The notes under the pieces: generated by a model
What the model was told of the DNA's origin: nothing
Seen by the model: the letters and a program-made list of their open reading frames with translations, nothing else
Database searches by the model: none
Made by a program: the position numbers and the translations under genes
NCBI GenBank assembly: GCA_021030915.1
Contig: JAGEMR010000105.1
Location: 38,728 to 102,727, forward strand
DNA length: 64,000 nucleotides
Origin: Astrothelium macrocarpum
Taxonomy: Eukaryota > Ascomycota > Dothideomycetes > Trypetheliales > Trypetheliaceae
Direction: 5' to 3'
In this document: one piece after another, positions 45,650 through 56,475 of the stretch
Layout of the letters: each line of letters opens with the position of its first letter
Numbering within the stretch: the stretch's first letter is position 1

Positions 45650-45693
45650 GGGTGTGCACGGTGTGTGCCCGTGCACAGTGTGTGGAAAACTCC
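45650..45693 (-). repeat. Right terminal inverted repeat
   Basis: Partner of the repeat at 43530-43573; ends GGAAAACTCC immediately before TA at 45694. Confidence 0.9.
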
Positions 45694-46319
45694 TACGTCT
45701 TACATGCTCTTTGCTAAAGGCGACGACGGCTTTGGTCATCTCATTTGCTGATATGGCTTGGTCTCGCTGTCACTCAGGCAGTCCACCAAAGTCTTCGAAT
45801 GCTGCTTACATAGCTGGTCGAATGCGCGCCAATGAAATGATCAGGATTACTGACCGCCGGGCACGCTGGTAACCGAGGTGGCAGATTCTGGGATGGCTGT
45901 TGACTTTGTGCCTAGCGCTAGCCCGAATCGAATAAGCGCAATGGGATCATACCTTTACGTATCTCTGCGGTGGAGTCTCTTGTTCAGGTCCTGCGCTCTC
46001 CTGTCAACAGCTCCAACCCTTCCGCACTACGGCCTCTTGCAGCTCGTGACCTTCGTTCTGCCGTGTCAGTGAATGAACGACCATTTTCCTATTGATTACA
46101 AGATTCTTTCTCGCCACCACCCCGTGAATATCCACTCCCTGACCACGCGGTACCTTGGCGCGCACCAATCACTCTTACCCCAGAATTCAGCACGAACCTT
46201 TACAAGTCTCCGAGCACTAGATGCTCTCGACGCCCACAGTATCGCGGATCTGAGCACTCTTTTTAGATACCGAGATCTCGCCCAGGTCGGCTCGTTCTAA
46301 TCCGCGCTCCTATACAACA
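45694..46319. other. Sin3 upstream region
   Basis: This lies between the transposon end and the sin3 start. It has short open frames only and probably contains the sin3 promoter and 5' leader. The transposon therefore sits within about 630 bp of the sin3 start codon. Confidence 0.5.
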
Positions 46320-49300
46320 ATGAGTCGTGAGAGCTGGCCACCTCCACAAGGTCCCGGTTCTGGATCTGGAGGAGTACATCACAGCCCAGAACAGCCTTCA
46401 GGACCTGCTCCTAGACCGATGCCTTCATATGGGTATGTCGAGCACAGAATGTATACAGTCTTAAGACGCTTCTTTGAACACCACTACAACGTAGTTTCTT
46501 ACGATGCTAACGGTAATCACTCGTATAGATCGGTACCACCAAGTCAAAATACGCAGCAACAACCTGGACCAGTCCTTCCACCACCTTCAGGTAAATTTGC
46601 CGAAATGTACTTCTATCAAGATCAGATCACTGACCAGCTCATCACAGCTCCGATCTTTTCCTCTGGCAATCAGCAGTCTGGTCATAATCTACCCACCCTT
46701 CAAGGCCTCACACAACCATCGCCTAACCTCTCAAATCGACCTCCACCTCCTCCTAATTCCGAAGGACCACAAGGTCCGCAGCATCCCGCACAACCACCAC
46801 AAGGAGGTCAAGGCCCTGGCTATGCACTACCAAACATCAGCGAGGCCGTACAAGGCCGTCCGCAAGGACAGGCTGAGTTTGATCGCGAGCGGGAAATGAG
46901 GGAACAACGGCGAGAGTGGGAGCGACCATATCAAGACGAACGCGAACAGGAACAGCAGCGAGAGCGTGAAGCAAGAGACCGCCAGCAGCAAGAGCCTGGG
47001 CCTCAGCACCAGACTCATGCTGGTTCCATACCGCTGCATCAGCCTCACGCAGTCGCACCTCAGATTCGTTCAGCAATACACGGTCCGAATGGATTGCTCG
47101 CGAGCGTTGGCCCGGGCCCAGGTCCAGGTCCAGGCCAAGGCTCAGCTCCGGCTCCAGTTCCCACTACCGGTCCTGTTCCACAATCCTCTTCAAATCTCGG
47201 TGCTCCAAGTGGTCCTGGCAATATTTTCGCCGGCGGACCTGTACAGCAAGCTGATGGTCCACAGCGCATGCAAATCACTCAAAGTCAGCAGCAAGCCCTT
47301 TTGCCTTTCGCTCCCGGTCCAGGTGCCCAGCCGGGTGCTGCAGGCATGGGTCAAGGACAGCAACCCATCCTAAATGATGCTTTGAGTTATCTTGATCAAG
47401 TCAAGGTACAATTTGTCGATAGCCCAGACGTTTACAACCGCTTCTTGGATATTATGAAGGATTTCAAGAGCGGAGCAATTGATACACCTGGAGTGATTGC
47501 CCGGGTTTCGAGCCTCTTTGCTGGCAATCCGAATCTGATCCAAGGCTTCAATACCTTTTTGCCGCCTGGATATCGTATTGAATGTGGTATGGGCGATGAT
47601 CCAAACTCCATCCGTGTCACTACCCCAATGGGTACGACCATCCAGACGCTACCGGCATCACGACCGCTGTCTCCACGAGGTCCGCCACCCTCTGGCTCTG
47701 GCGGAGCGGAAGCACCATACGATGTCGTCAATCGCGGTGCTGCCGCTGGTTGGCCACAGCAGCAAGGCGAGGCAAACGCATCTGGAATAGCCATGAGCCC
47801 AAACGGTAGAGTCATGGGCCCCTTGTTCATGCAGCATGGTCCCAGCCAGCAGTCTCCTGTAGATGCTCGTGAGCAGCAGTTGGCAGCAAACTCTGCGGCT
47901 CTTGCGCATCAACAGGAGCAGCGCGGCGTATCACAACTTCAAAATGCCGTTTCTGCTGCCGCTGGTGGTTCGTTGGGTGGCCCAGGAATGCAAAGGCTGT
48001 CTCCATCTGGTCGTGCAGTAACCCCCCAGCCTCATGGCATAAATGGCATTGGGCCAGATGGTCAGCCAGGCGCTGGTTTCGAAAAAAGAGGGCCAGTCGA
48101 ATTTAATCATGCAATTAGCTATGTGAACAAAATCAAGGTGAGTGCCGCATTAGTCACCGGATCTGTGATGGGCAAAATCTAACAATAACACAATACAATA
48201 GAATCGATTCGCCTCCCAACCTGACATTTACAAACAATTTCTTGAAATTTTGCAAACTTATCAGCGCGAGTCAAAACCGATCCAGGACGTCTACGCACAA
48301 GTAACCCACCTATTTAATTCAGCTCCCGATCTTTTGGAAGATTTTAAACAATTTCTCCCTGAATCTGCAGCTCACGCACGAGCTCAAGCTGCGCGACAAG
48401 CTGGTGCAGGTGTAATGGCTGAGGAAGTCACGATGCTTAGCAACTTGCGCGAACCAGTCTACGGACAAGGCCAGACGCCGCAATTGCACCAAACACCACG
48501 AGTGGAACAGACCAAGTTGCCACCTATGGGAAATTTTGCTCCGACACCTACTACAAACAAGGACAACAAGCGCAAGCGCGGAGGCGACCGCCAACCGACT
48601 GGTGCGAGTAGCTCGGCCATGGCAACAATGACCGACACAGGTCCTTCTGTCGGAGCTCGCGGAGGCCCAGGTTCGGCTGGCAATGTCAACAAGGTATGTT
48701 TTCATCTTTTTTTAACATTTGAGCAACCTGGGTATTTCTTTCACTTGCGACAAGTGGTGCACGGACCAATGGTGTGAGAGTCGAGTGCTTGGCGGCTACT
48801 TAGTCATTGAATCCTCTCACGTCGTGAGGCCCTATGTTATCGGTGAAAGAAAGTGATTTGCTCCTAGCCTTGTTTTGGACATCCCTGGCAACAATACAGA
48901 CACAACAGTCTCATAGGACAGATTGCTAATGTGGGATGCAAACAGCGAGCGAAATATCAACACGGCGGAAAACTACCTGAGCAGCGCGATGTGATGAACG
49001 TATCTCCGACTCTTGTCCCAGCATTACCCGAACCGTTGCCACCGACAACATCATTGTCTGCATCGCAAGATGACATCAGTTTCTTCGACAAGGTGAAGAA
49101 GCACATAGGAAACAAGAACACCATGTCAGAGTTTCTCAAGCTTTGCAACCTATTCTCGCAGGATCTATTGTCCAAGGGCGAACTTGCCAGTCGCGCATAT
49201 GCCTACATTGGTGGCAATGCGGAGTTGATGCTATTCTTCAAGAACTTCTTGAAATACGACGAAAAAGAAATTATTATCGAAAATAAGCCGCGTATCACAC

Positions 49301-52300
49301 TCGATCGTCCCAGCCTTCCAAACTGCAGGGGGCTTACCCCGAGTTACAGACTATTGCCAAAGCGGGTGAGTAAATCTTCTATTGATTCAAGTCTTGCTGC
49401 TGTCTATTTTTCCCATGAAACGTATTCGGAGCACCCCCCAATCGATTCTTTCCCTCACTTTCCCTTCCACTTTTCTCCTCGGGACTTTCAATTTTCCAAT
49501 TTTCTTGAAACATTTAATCCATCAAGAACTTGGTTGTTACTATGAGGAGAAAGGCCCCAGTATATGGAGCATTCCTTAAGAGGCAAAAGCGCAAGGTCGG
49601 CAATGACGGTTATCCTCTGTCATCATTCAAAAAATTTATGGACAAGAAACCCCGATTTGAGCATCCGTAGGGATTCTATGTAGACATCGAGCAAGTTCTC
49701 GATTTGATACGCAGCAAAAACTGCTCGAACATTTATGAACAAGATACTGATGAGTGGTTCCAGGAGAAAATGAAAGTCTGTAGCGGTCGAGACGAATTAT
49801 GCCATTCAGTGCTCAACGATGAATGGGCCTCGCATCCTACTTGGGCCTCTGAAGATTCGGGCTTCGTGGCACATCGCAAAAATCAATGGGAGGAGGCCCT
49901 TCATCGAATTGAGGAAGAACGCCACGACTACGATTTTAACATTGAAGCATTGTCCCGCACCATCCAACTCCTCCAACCATACGCACAGCAGCTGAGGAAT
50001 ATGACGGAACAAGAACGGAAAAACATGCGACTGCCGGAAGGCCTTGGCGGCCAAAGCACCACTATTCACAAGCGAGTCATTAAGAAGATTTATGGACGTG
50101 AGAAGGGCGAACTTGTCTGTCGCGGACTCCTTGCAGATCCATGTAATGTTGTTCCTCTCCTACTCAACCGACTTCAGGCCAAATTTGAGGAATGGAAAGC
50201 TTCTCAGGTAATTATTCCTGCTACCCTATGGTCTCAACTACCTTCTGACATTTAATGCAGCGAGAATGGCACAAGACATGGCGCGAGCAGACAAATCGAA
50301 CCTTTTACAAGAGTCTTGATCATCAAGTCGTCCAAGCCAAACACACGGATAAACGTCAGTTCCAAATGAAGACCCTTCAGCAGGAGATTGCCACCAAGTG
50401 GGAGGAGCAGCAGCGCTCACGCCAGTCACTCTACAACTCCGTTCCAAACTTTCAACTTGAATATACTCATGATGATATTGATGTCATTTTGGATACGTCC
50501 GGTCTTCTCCTCACTTATGCCGAATATAACCATTCTACCGAGGTCCCGCGCCTTGTCTCGTTCATCAAGGAACTGCTTCCACTCTATTTTGGCTTCGATC
50601 AAGCCAAGTTTCAGCAAAACATTCAAAGCCGCTTCAACACTTTGACCGGGGATGATGAACTTGATGAAGATTCCTCGGTTCCTGAAGATGTCTTTGCTCG
50701 ATCTCGTAAAATCAATGGAAAGAAGGATGACCTGCGCCGCGGGGTGTTGGAACGAGGACGTAGTGGTCGACCAGCCCGCCGAGACAAGGAAGACAGCATT
50801 GCTGCTTCAAGCAGGGATACTACTCCGGAAGGCGCCTCTGCAGCCGATGACGATCTGACAGGTAGTGCTGAAGTACCAGAAACGAAAACTGAGCCTACCG
50901 AAGATGTTGCGCAAGAGAAATGGGTTGACCATCCTACCGATGGCAATGCTTTCAATATGCGTAATCTCAGGCCCGAGGAACCGTTCAAACGCAACGTCTT
51001 CCACCTCTATGCCAATCTTCCAGTGTTTTGCTTCTTCAACATGTTCTTCAAACTCTATGAGCGACTCAAGCGCCTTAAGGACAGTGAATCAGACGTTCAT
51101 CAGGCTGTTGAACGGGGCATGGACCACAAGGCGGCGATGGACCTCCATATGGTCGACAAACTGCCCTCAGACTTCTTTTATGAAGTGGGGCCTAACTGTA
51201 ATTATTACAGTCAGATGTTGCGCATGATGAATGAGTCAGTGCAACAGGAAGTTGAGATGAGCCAGGTGGAAGAAACCCTCCGTCGCTATTACTTACAATC
51301 CGGATACCAGCTTTACCAGCTGGACAAGCTTCTCAGTGCGTTGACACGATTTGCCATTGGGATCATGACAAATGAAGCAAAAGACAAGAGTTGGGAGATT
51401 ATGCAGCTATTCAAAAAGGACCGCGTTCATGATCAGACTACCCATCAGGATGAGATCAACTACCGCAGACAGGTGGAAAAGTACTGCAAAGAGGGGGATA
51501 TTTATCGCTTTACCTTTGTAAGTCCGGGTCCCATAACTTGGCGATGTATCTACTAACATACATCTCCAGTTCCAAACCGAAATGCGCAGCGAAATCCAAA
51601 TCTTCAAAAAGGACGACGCCACCTTCGACATCGACGCCATGACCGCCGCCAACCGCTGGGTCTACTACATCTCCTCGTACACCAACGTCGCCCCGACCGA
51701 AGGCGTCCCGCTCCACCTCACCCACACCTCCATCCTCCGCAAGACCCTCCCGGACCCCTCCGCCAGCACCAACCCGGACATCGCCATGACCAACGGCGAC
51801 GACATGGCCCTCGACAACCCCGACATGGACCCCAACACCGCGGCCCTCGCCCACGCCCACGCCGCTGCCCGCGTCAGCAGCGTGCAGTCCAGAGAGGGCC
51901 TCCAGATGCGCATCTCCACCACGCGCTACGCGCCCTTCTTCGCGCCGCCCACCGAGGACATGCTGTGCCACCCGCCGGCGTCCCCCCTCCCGCGACCCAC
52001 CGTGCATCCCACCACGGAGGTCGACGATGCCATCGCGGATGTCGACGGCGGCGAGAAGGACGATGCGGCTGCTGGTGGTGCTGGTGGTGAGGCTGCTCAT
52101 CGGGCTGGACCCGGCGACGGCCCGGACGCGGAGACGGATGTGGAGAGGGCCAAGGAGGATGTCAAGGAGAAGCTCGTCATGAATAATGCGTGGATGAAGG
52201 GCGCGAGCAAGGAGCTCGTCGATGGCGTTAATGAGGACCATCGCGTGTTTCGTGCGGCCGCGGCAGCTGGGGAGCGAGGGGTGGAGGGGGATGAGGGGGA

Positions 52301-52316
52301 TGCGATGGAGGAGTGA
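46320..52316 (+). CDS. sin3: Sin3 transcriptional corepressor scaffold
   Basis: Nuclear scaffold of the Sin3/Rpd3 histone deacetylase complexes. Six exons, all phase 0: 46320-48137, 48202-48693, 48946-49365, 49764-50207, 50261-51517 and 51570-52316. The product is about 1725 aa. A Pro/Gln/Gly-rich N terminus precedes PAH1 (about 350-415, SYLDQVKVQF), PAH2 (about 595-665, split by intron 1 at YVNKIK/NRFASQ) and PAH3 (about 812-875). The HDAC-interaction domain follows (LPNCRGLTPSYRLLPKR/EKMKVCSGRDELC...WASEDSGFVAHRKNQ), then the Sin3 C-terminal domain (EPFKRNVFHLYANLPVFCFF). Introns are 64, 252, 398, 53 and 52 nt; the second and third are unusually long. The C-terminal exon is GC-rich with a Gly/Ala/Asp tail. 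Confidence 0.95.
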
Positions 52317-52836
52317 GGGGGTGGCATGACGAAGAGATTGTGGGTCGGAGTTGGGGTGGATTTGAAGCGGGTGTTGTGATGAGTGAGTCTCTTGCTTTTC
52401 TATGGCTATCTATTTTTTTCGGGGTGTGAGCATGCGCGATATCTGAACTTCGCGATTCGTCTGCTGGGCGATGCCGCGATCTGCATGGTCGGGAGAGATT
52501 GCTTCCGACGATTGTAACGGTATGTGGTTATTCTTGGCTCATGGATCTAGCTTTGCTTTGCATTTTTGCTTTGACATGGGATTTTCAGCTTTAGTTTTAG
52601 ATGATGGCATGGTAATGTTTTAAGATTCATCCGGCCTGCTCACTGAGGTTGAATGCAAGTGGTGCGGCTCACGTGCGTTGGTGATAGGTTCGTGACTTGG
52701 ACGGTAATTGACGCGTTCTTCCTCTTTTGGCATATCTTCATCCCTTCCCCGTTCTCCATCCCTTTTACTTTCATCTCGTATTACTGTTTTCATCACAGAT
52801 TCTCTCTACTCTACAACAGCATTGTATCAGTCAAAA
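52317..52836. other. Intergenic between sin3 and MutL gene
   Basis: This contains the sin3 3' region and the upstream region of the MutL-family gene. An in-frame open extension of the next gene begins at 52708, but it has no ATG and is not used. Confidence 0.5.
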
Positions 52837-55458
52837 ATGCCAATCCACCCTCTCCCGCCAACAACCACATCCCCCCTCCTCGCTACAGCCCTTCTCCCCA
52901 ACCCCGTCGCTGTCGTCAAAGAGCTCATCGATAACGCCCTTGACGCTCACGCCTCCTCTCTTCTTCTCACCCTCTCCTTCCCATCTTCCTCTTCGGCCCT
53001 TGACATCATCACCCTCCGCGACAATGGCCATGGCGTTGCGCCCGAGGATCGAGCTCTGCTTGGTCGACCAAATTACACATCAAAGTCCCATCCATCTACC
53101 GGAGGTACTGTGAGTATTCCAAGTGAAGGTAGCGGTGCACCAACGACTTTGGGCTTCCGCGGTGCAGCTCTCGCAGCCATTATAGAGCTCGCGGATCAAG
53201 TGAGTGTTGTCACGCGTGTGGCTGGAGAGGTGGCAGCTGTACGGCTGCGTCTATGCAGAGGTGGGATAGCAGATGGGGAAGAGGGGAAGGTGAGTGCGCC
53301 TGTTGGGACGACAGTTGAGGTGAAGGGACTATTTACGCACGTACCAGTGCGTAAAAAGGTAGTTGAGCGAGATGGCGGGAAGTGGGTGGGAAGGATAAAG
53401 AGGATGGTGCAGGCGTATGCGCTGGTGAGGCCGGGAGTGAGGTTTGAACTAAGGGTCAAAGGGAAAGGAAGAGGGAAGGGAGGCGAGTGGATGTTTGTGC
53501 CGAGGGCAGGAGATGGGGTAGAAGAGGCAGCTGCGAAGATTTTGGGGAGCTCATGTGTCGAGAATTGCAAGTGGTTTGTGAGGGAGTCTGAGGACTATGC
53601 CTTCAAAGCTTTACTGCCAAAAGCGGATGCTACAGGGAAGAAGGTGGGTGGGATGGGGCAGTTTGTGAGTGTAGACGGGAGGGTGATTGACGAAAAGAAG
53701 GGAACGATGAAGAAAATCGTGAAGTTGTGGAAAGAAAGAATGACGAAGGTGGAGATGGAAGCAACGAAAGGGTGGCCAGTGATTCTTGATCTTACTTGTT
53801 CCGTGACAAGCTACGATATCACTATTGAGCCTGGGAAGGATGATGTTGTCTTTGAGAATGAAAGTGCGCTCCTGGAGAATTGGCAGAAATTACTTGAAGA
53901 GGCATATCCACCCGAACCAAGAAAAGAGCCTGCGACTTGCAAGATAATGGACTCTATTGTGACTGGCCCATCTGAGACTATCAATCTGAGTGAAGATGAT
54001 TCCGACGAAGACGGGATAACTTCTAACAAACGACGTCGAAGTGTTCGATCGAATATGTATGGGACCGTCGACATGGACAATGAAGAGGAGATAAATTTAC
54101 CCTCGAATGTCGCATCGGGACATGATGAGAGTTCGGAAGATGCAGATGAGCAAGAGGCATCTCGCGACATCTCTATCTCGAATCCATGGGTTATTGCAAA
54201 GATGAATGCGCCGATTCGAAGACCAATTGACGTAGGAGCGCCCACGATCCACAATGCCACCGCTCAAGATGCGAACACACATATACCTGCAAGTCCAGGC
54301 TATCCCTCGAAATTGGCCAAATCATTCGATAGCGTGCCGCATTTACCAACACCACTGCCATCTTCGTCACCAAGAAGAGTGTCTCCTACTGAATGCTCGT
54401 TGGAACAACTGGGTATCTTTCCGTATCCCTCTTCACCTCCGGCCGTGCACGAAACAGGACGAAGCTCAGCTTTCCAGGACTCAGGATCTTCGGTCAGCCA
54501 TAATAGTTCGCCGTTGTTACAAGGCACGCCTCTCAGCTCGATTCCTGATATCACTCCCCCTTCTCAGCGTAGAACCCCGCAAAGAAAGCCACGTCAAGGA
54601 AATGTTCAGAGACCGTTTGTCTCACCAATTAGACCCGACCAAGGTCGAAATAGACTGCAGCATAATGCAATAGCATCTCAGGGACCATCTCGCTCAAAAG
54701 CTCAAACGAATCGGCGAAGACATATCCAAGAGAGGGTAGAAAACTTGGTTACTGGGGGAGAGGAAGCTGCGACGCTGACGAGACCACCCAACAACAGGCG
54801 CATTGAAGACTTTATGACACCAAGACCCCACTTAAGTTTTTCATACTCGGAACCTGAGAATGATGAGAACATTTCACCCGCTGGAGCTCCTCAAGTTGAC
54901 ACTGTAGGCGAGCTGCAATTTAATTGTAGACGGAGCGCCGACTCGGATTCAGCGCTGAAGGAGATCACTAATGATATCGATCGAACATCTAGGCTGCAAC
55001 CACAACATGAACCCGCCAGTATCCGCTCGACTAATCGACACCGCACGGAAGGTAGTCGGGAAGAGGCAGTGGCCAAGGTACAGCGTACTCTGTCTGCACG
55101 TCTTCCGCTCGAGCGGCCGCCTGATGGAGCTGGCACGCAAAACTTAGTCGTTACGTGCAATGCGACTTCGCAAATCGCCTATCAGCAGATACGGAAGCTG
55201 GATCATGATGACGAATATAGTATTCCTCCCTGGGATTCTCCATTTGCAATCACCGAAATATTGAGCCCACTAACGAAGCGAAATATATGTGATGAAATAA
55301 GAAATTGGAGTCAGAAGCTCGCTGCATTACTGAGGCCCGCTGAAGGAAGATTAGATACAGACTTGCTTGGACATCAGCTGTCAAGAGCTCTTGAGAAGCA
55401 TGTTGTTGCGTTTTCGCCAAAGTCGGTGGACAGGGATCTCGCTCTTGCATCTCTGTGA
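52837..55458 (+). CDS. mlh2: MutL-family mismatch-repair protein, Mlh2/PMS1-like
   Basis: GHKL ATPase of the MutL group, expected to pair with Mlh1 in the nucleus. Single exon of 873 aa starting MPIHPLPPTTTSPLLA, the usual fungal start of this paralogue. ATPase motifs are ELIDNALDAHA (residues about 30-40), DNGHG (about 65) and TLGFRGAALAAI (about 105-116), the last with Ala where most MutL proteins have Glu (GFRGEAL). The transducer domain follows (SVDGRVI). After about residue 400 the protein is long, acidic and disordered. The metal-binding DQHAx2Ex4E endonuclease motif of Pms1/PMS2 and Mlh3 is absent, which favours the Mlh2/human-PMS1 branch. The C-terminal part (about 790-873) is helical and may dimerise. 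The start at 52837 replaces an upstream non-ATG extension. Confidence 0.85.
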   Translation: MPIHPLPPTTTSPLLATALLPNPVAVVKELIDNALDAHASSLLLTLSFPSSSSALDIITLRDNGHGVAPEDRALLGRPNYTSKSHPSTGGTVSIPSEGSGAPTTLGFRGAALAAIIELADQVSVVTRVAGEVAAVRLRLCRGGIADGEEGKVSAPVGTTVEVKGLFTHVPVRKKVVERDGGKWVGRIKRMVQAYALVRPGVRFELRVKGKGRGKGGEWMFVPRAGDGVEEAAAKILGSSCVENCKWFVRESEDYAFKALLPKADATGKKVGGMGQFVSVDGRVIDEKKGTMKKIVKLWKERMTKVEMEATKGWPVILDLTCSVTSYDITIEPGKDDVVFENESALLENWQKLLEEAYPPEPRKEPATCKIMDSIVTGPSETINLSEDDSDEDGITSNKRRRSVRSNMYGTVDMDNEEEINLPSNVASGHDESSEDADEQEASRDISISNPWVIAKMNAPIRRPIDVGAPTIHNATAQDANTHIPASPGYPSKLAKSFDSVPHLPTPLPSSSPRRVSPTECSLEQLGIFPYPSSPPAVHETGRSSAFQDSGSSVSHNSSPLLQGTPLSSIPDITPPSQRRTPQRKPRQGNVQRPFVSPIRPDQGRNRLQHNAIASQGPSRSKAQTNRRRHIQERVENLVTGGEEAATLTRPPNNRRIEDFMTPRPHLSFSYSEPENDENISPAGAPQVDTVGELQFNCRRSADSDSALKEITNDIDRTSRLQPQHEPASIRSTNRHRTEGSREEAVAKVQRTLSARLPLERPPDGAGTQNLVVTCNATSQIAYQQIRKLDHDDEYSIPPWDSPFAITEILSPLTKRNICDEIRNWSQKLAALLRPAEGRLDTDLLGHQLSRALEKHVVAFSPKSVDRDLALASL

Positions 55459-55685
55459 AATCTGTCACTGCAATCTACAACACGCTCGCATCTATGCATG
55501 TCTGGTTGCTGCATTTGAGCTTATGGCATGACAGAGGTAATCGAGACTTTGGATTGCTATGATGCTATACATGCCTGCATAGGTCGACATGTACCATAGC
55601 TTAGTAGCGCACCTTCAGGTACCAATCAGAACATAAGAAATGCTCACTTCAAACTCTCTCCAAGCAGTTACTCATTTCACCCTCC

Positions 55686-56475
55686 TCACGTGGCCTGTCC
55701 CAAAGCTCCCAAGTTTGTCGTGCAAACGTCTAATCCCACAATAATGTAAGGTGGAGTAGTCCCAGCAGTAAACGGAAGCGTGATGATAACAGTGCTTTCG
55801 TCGCTCGGATACGTAATATGGTGACCGGATCCGCTTGTGTCCGCCAGGATTATCGGGCCAGAAACCCCTCCAAGGAGCCATGCAATTGATGACGAGTTGT
55901 TGGGAAGACTGATGCTAAGGAGACCGGAGAGAACATGGACGAGACTAGGGAAGAAGAAAGGGGACGTTAGATCACGCGGCACCATATAGACTTTCATGCA
56001 AAATCACAGAAGGTATGCCTCTTTCAGAGAGGTTGGAAGGAAAGGCGATGAAGTGGTGACGTGCAAAGGAGAAACGAGAGAGACAACGACGGAAAACGAG
56101 CAGGACTTACATCGGCACCGGAGTCGTTTGCACACCAATATCGGCTCCCGGAAGCTGCACCACATACGTCGCTCCATCCACATCGTCGAGAGGAAGCTGA
56201 CTCCCTACTGACTGGCTTCCATTCGACAACGTTACAAACGGGTTGTCCAGCTGCCAGCATTGGAAATGCGAGTTTCCGTCTGAGCCGGTGACCAAGGCAG
56301 GGAGCTGGAGATAGGTGGCGTTGCTGGAGCTGTTATTGCCGCCAGACGGGCTGCTCGTGTTGTAGGATGATGTAGGGGTGGTAAAAGGCCCGTGACCAAG
56401 AGAGTAGGGTTTGGCGGCCGCGAGGGTCGAGAGGAGGAGTGAGAGGGAGGGTGTGGAGAAGTTGAAGAACTGCAT
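55686..56475 (-). CDS. Small secreted protein of unknown function
   Basis: Two exons, 56111-56475 and 55686-55944, with a 166-nt intron (GTAAGT..CCCTAG), give about 207 aa. The N terminus is a signal peptide (MQFFNFSTPSLSLLLSTLAAA). The mature part is Ser/Thr/Asn/Gly-rich with several N-glycosylation sequons (NSSSNAT, NNSSS) and only two Cys (CWQL and VCTT), predicted beta-rich. There is no GPI-type hydrophobic C terminus. I recognise no family; it is the kind of cell-surface or secreted protein common in Pezizomycotina. The frame is open upstream to 56805, but the signal peptide marks the start. Confidence 0.7.

Larger units (their letters stand above)
43530..45693 (-). mobile_element. RIP-degraded pogo/Fot1-type (Tc1/mariner) DNA transposon
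   Basis: A 2164-bp element flanked by TA at 43528-43529 and 45694-45695, the target duplication of Tc1/mariner elements. The outermost 44 bp (43530-43573 and 45650-45693) are inverted repeats starting GGAGTTTTCCACACACTGTG, with one transition mismatch; weaker similarity continues about 25 bp further in. The transposase would read on the minus strand from 45602. Length suits Fot1/pogo elements. Nearly all of 43600-45480 is A+T with stops in every frame, as expected from RIP. The element is dead. Confidence 0.88.

Noticed and set aside
51510..52241. Antisense frame of 243 codons opposite the sin3 last exon
   Set aside because: Shadow frame in GC-rich coding DNA.
52708..52836. N-terminal extension of the MutL protein
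   Set aside because: It has no ATG and is not conserved in character; MPIHPLPP at 52837 is the family start.
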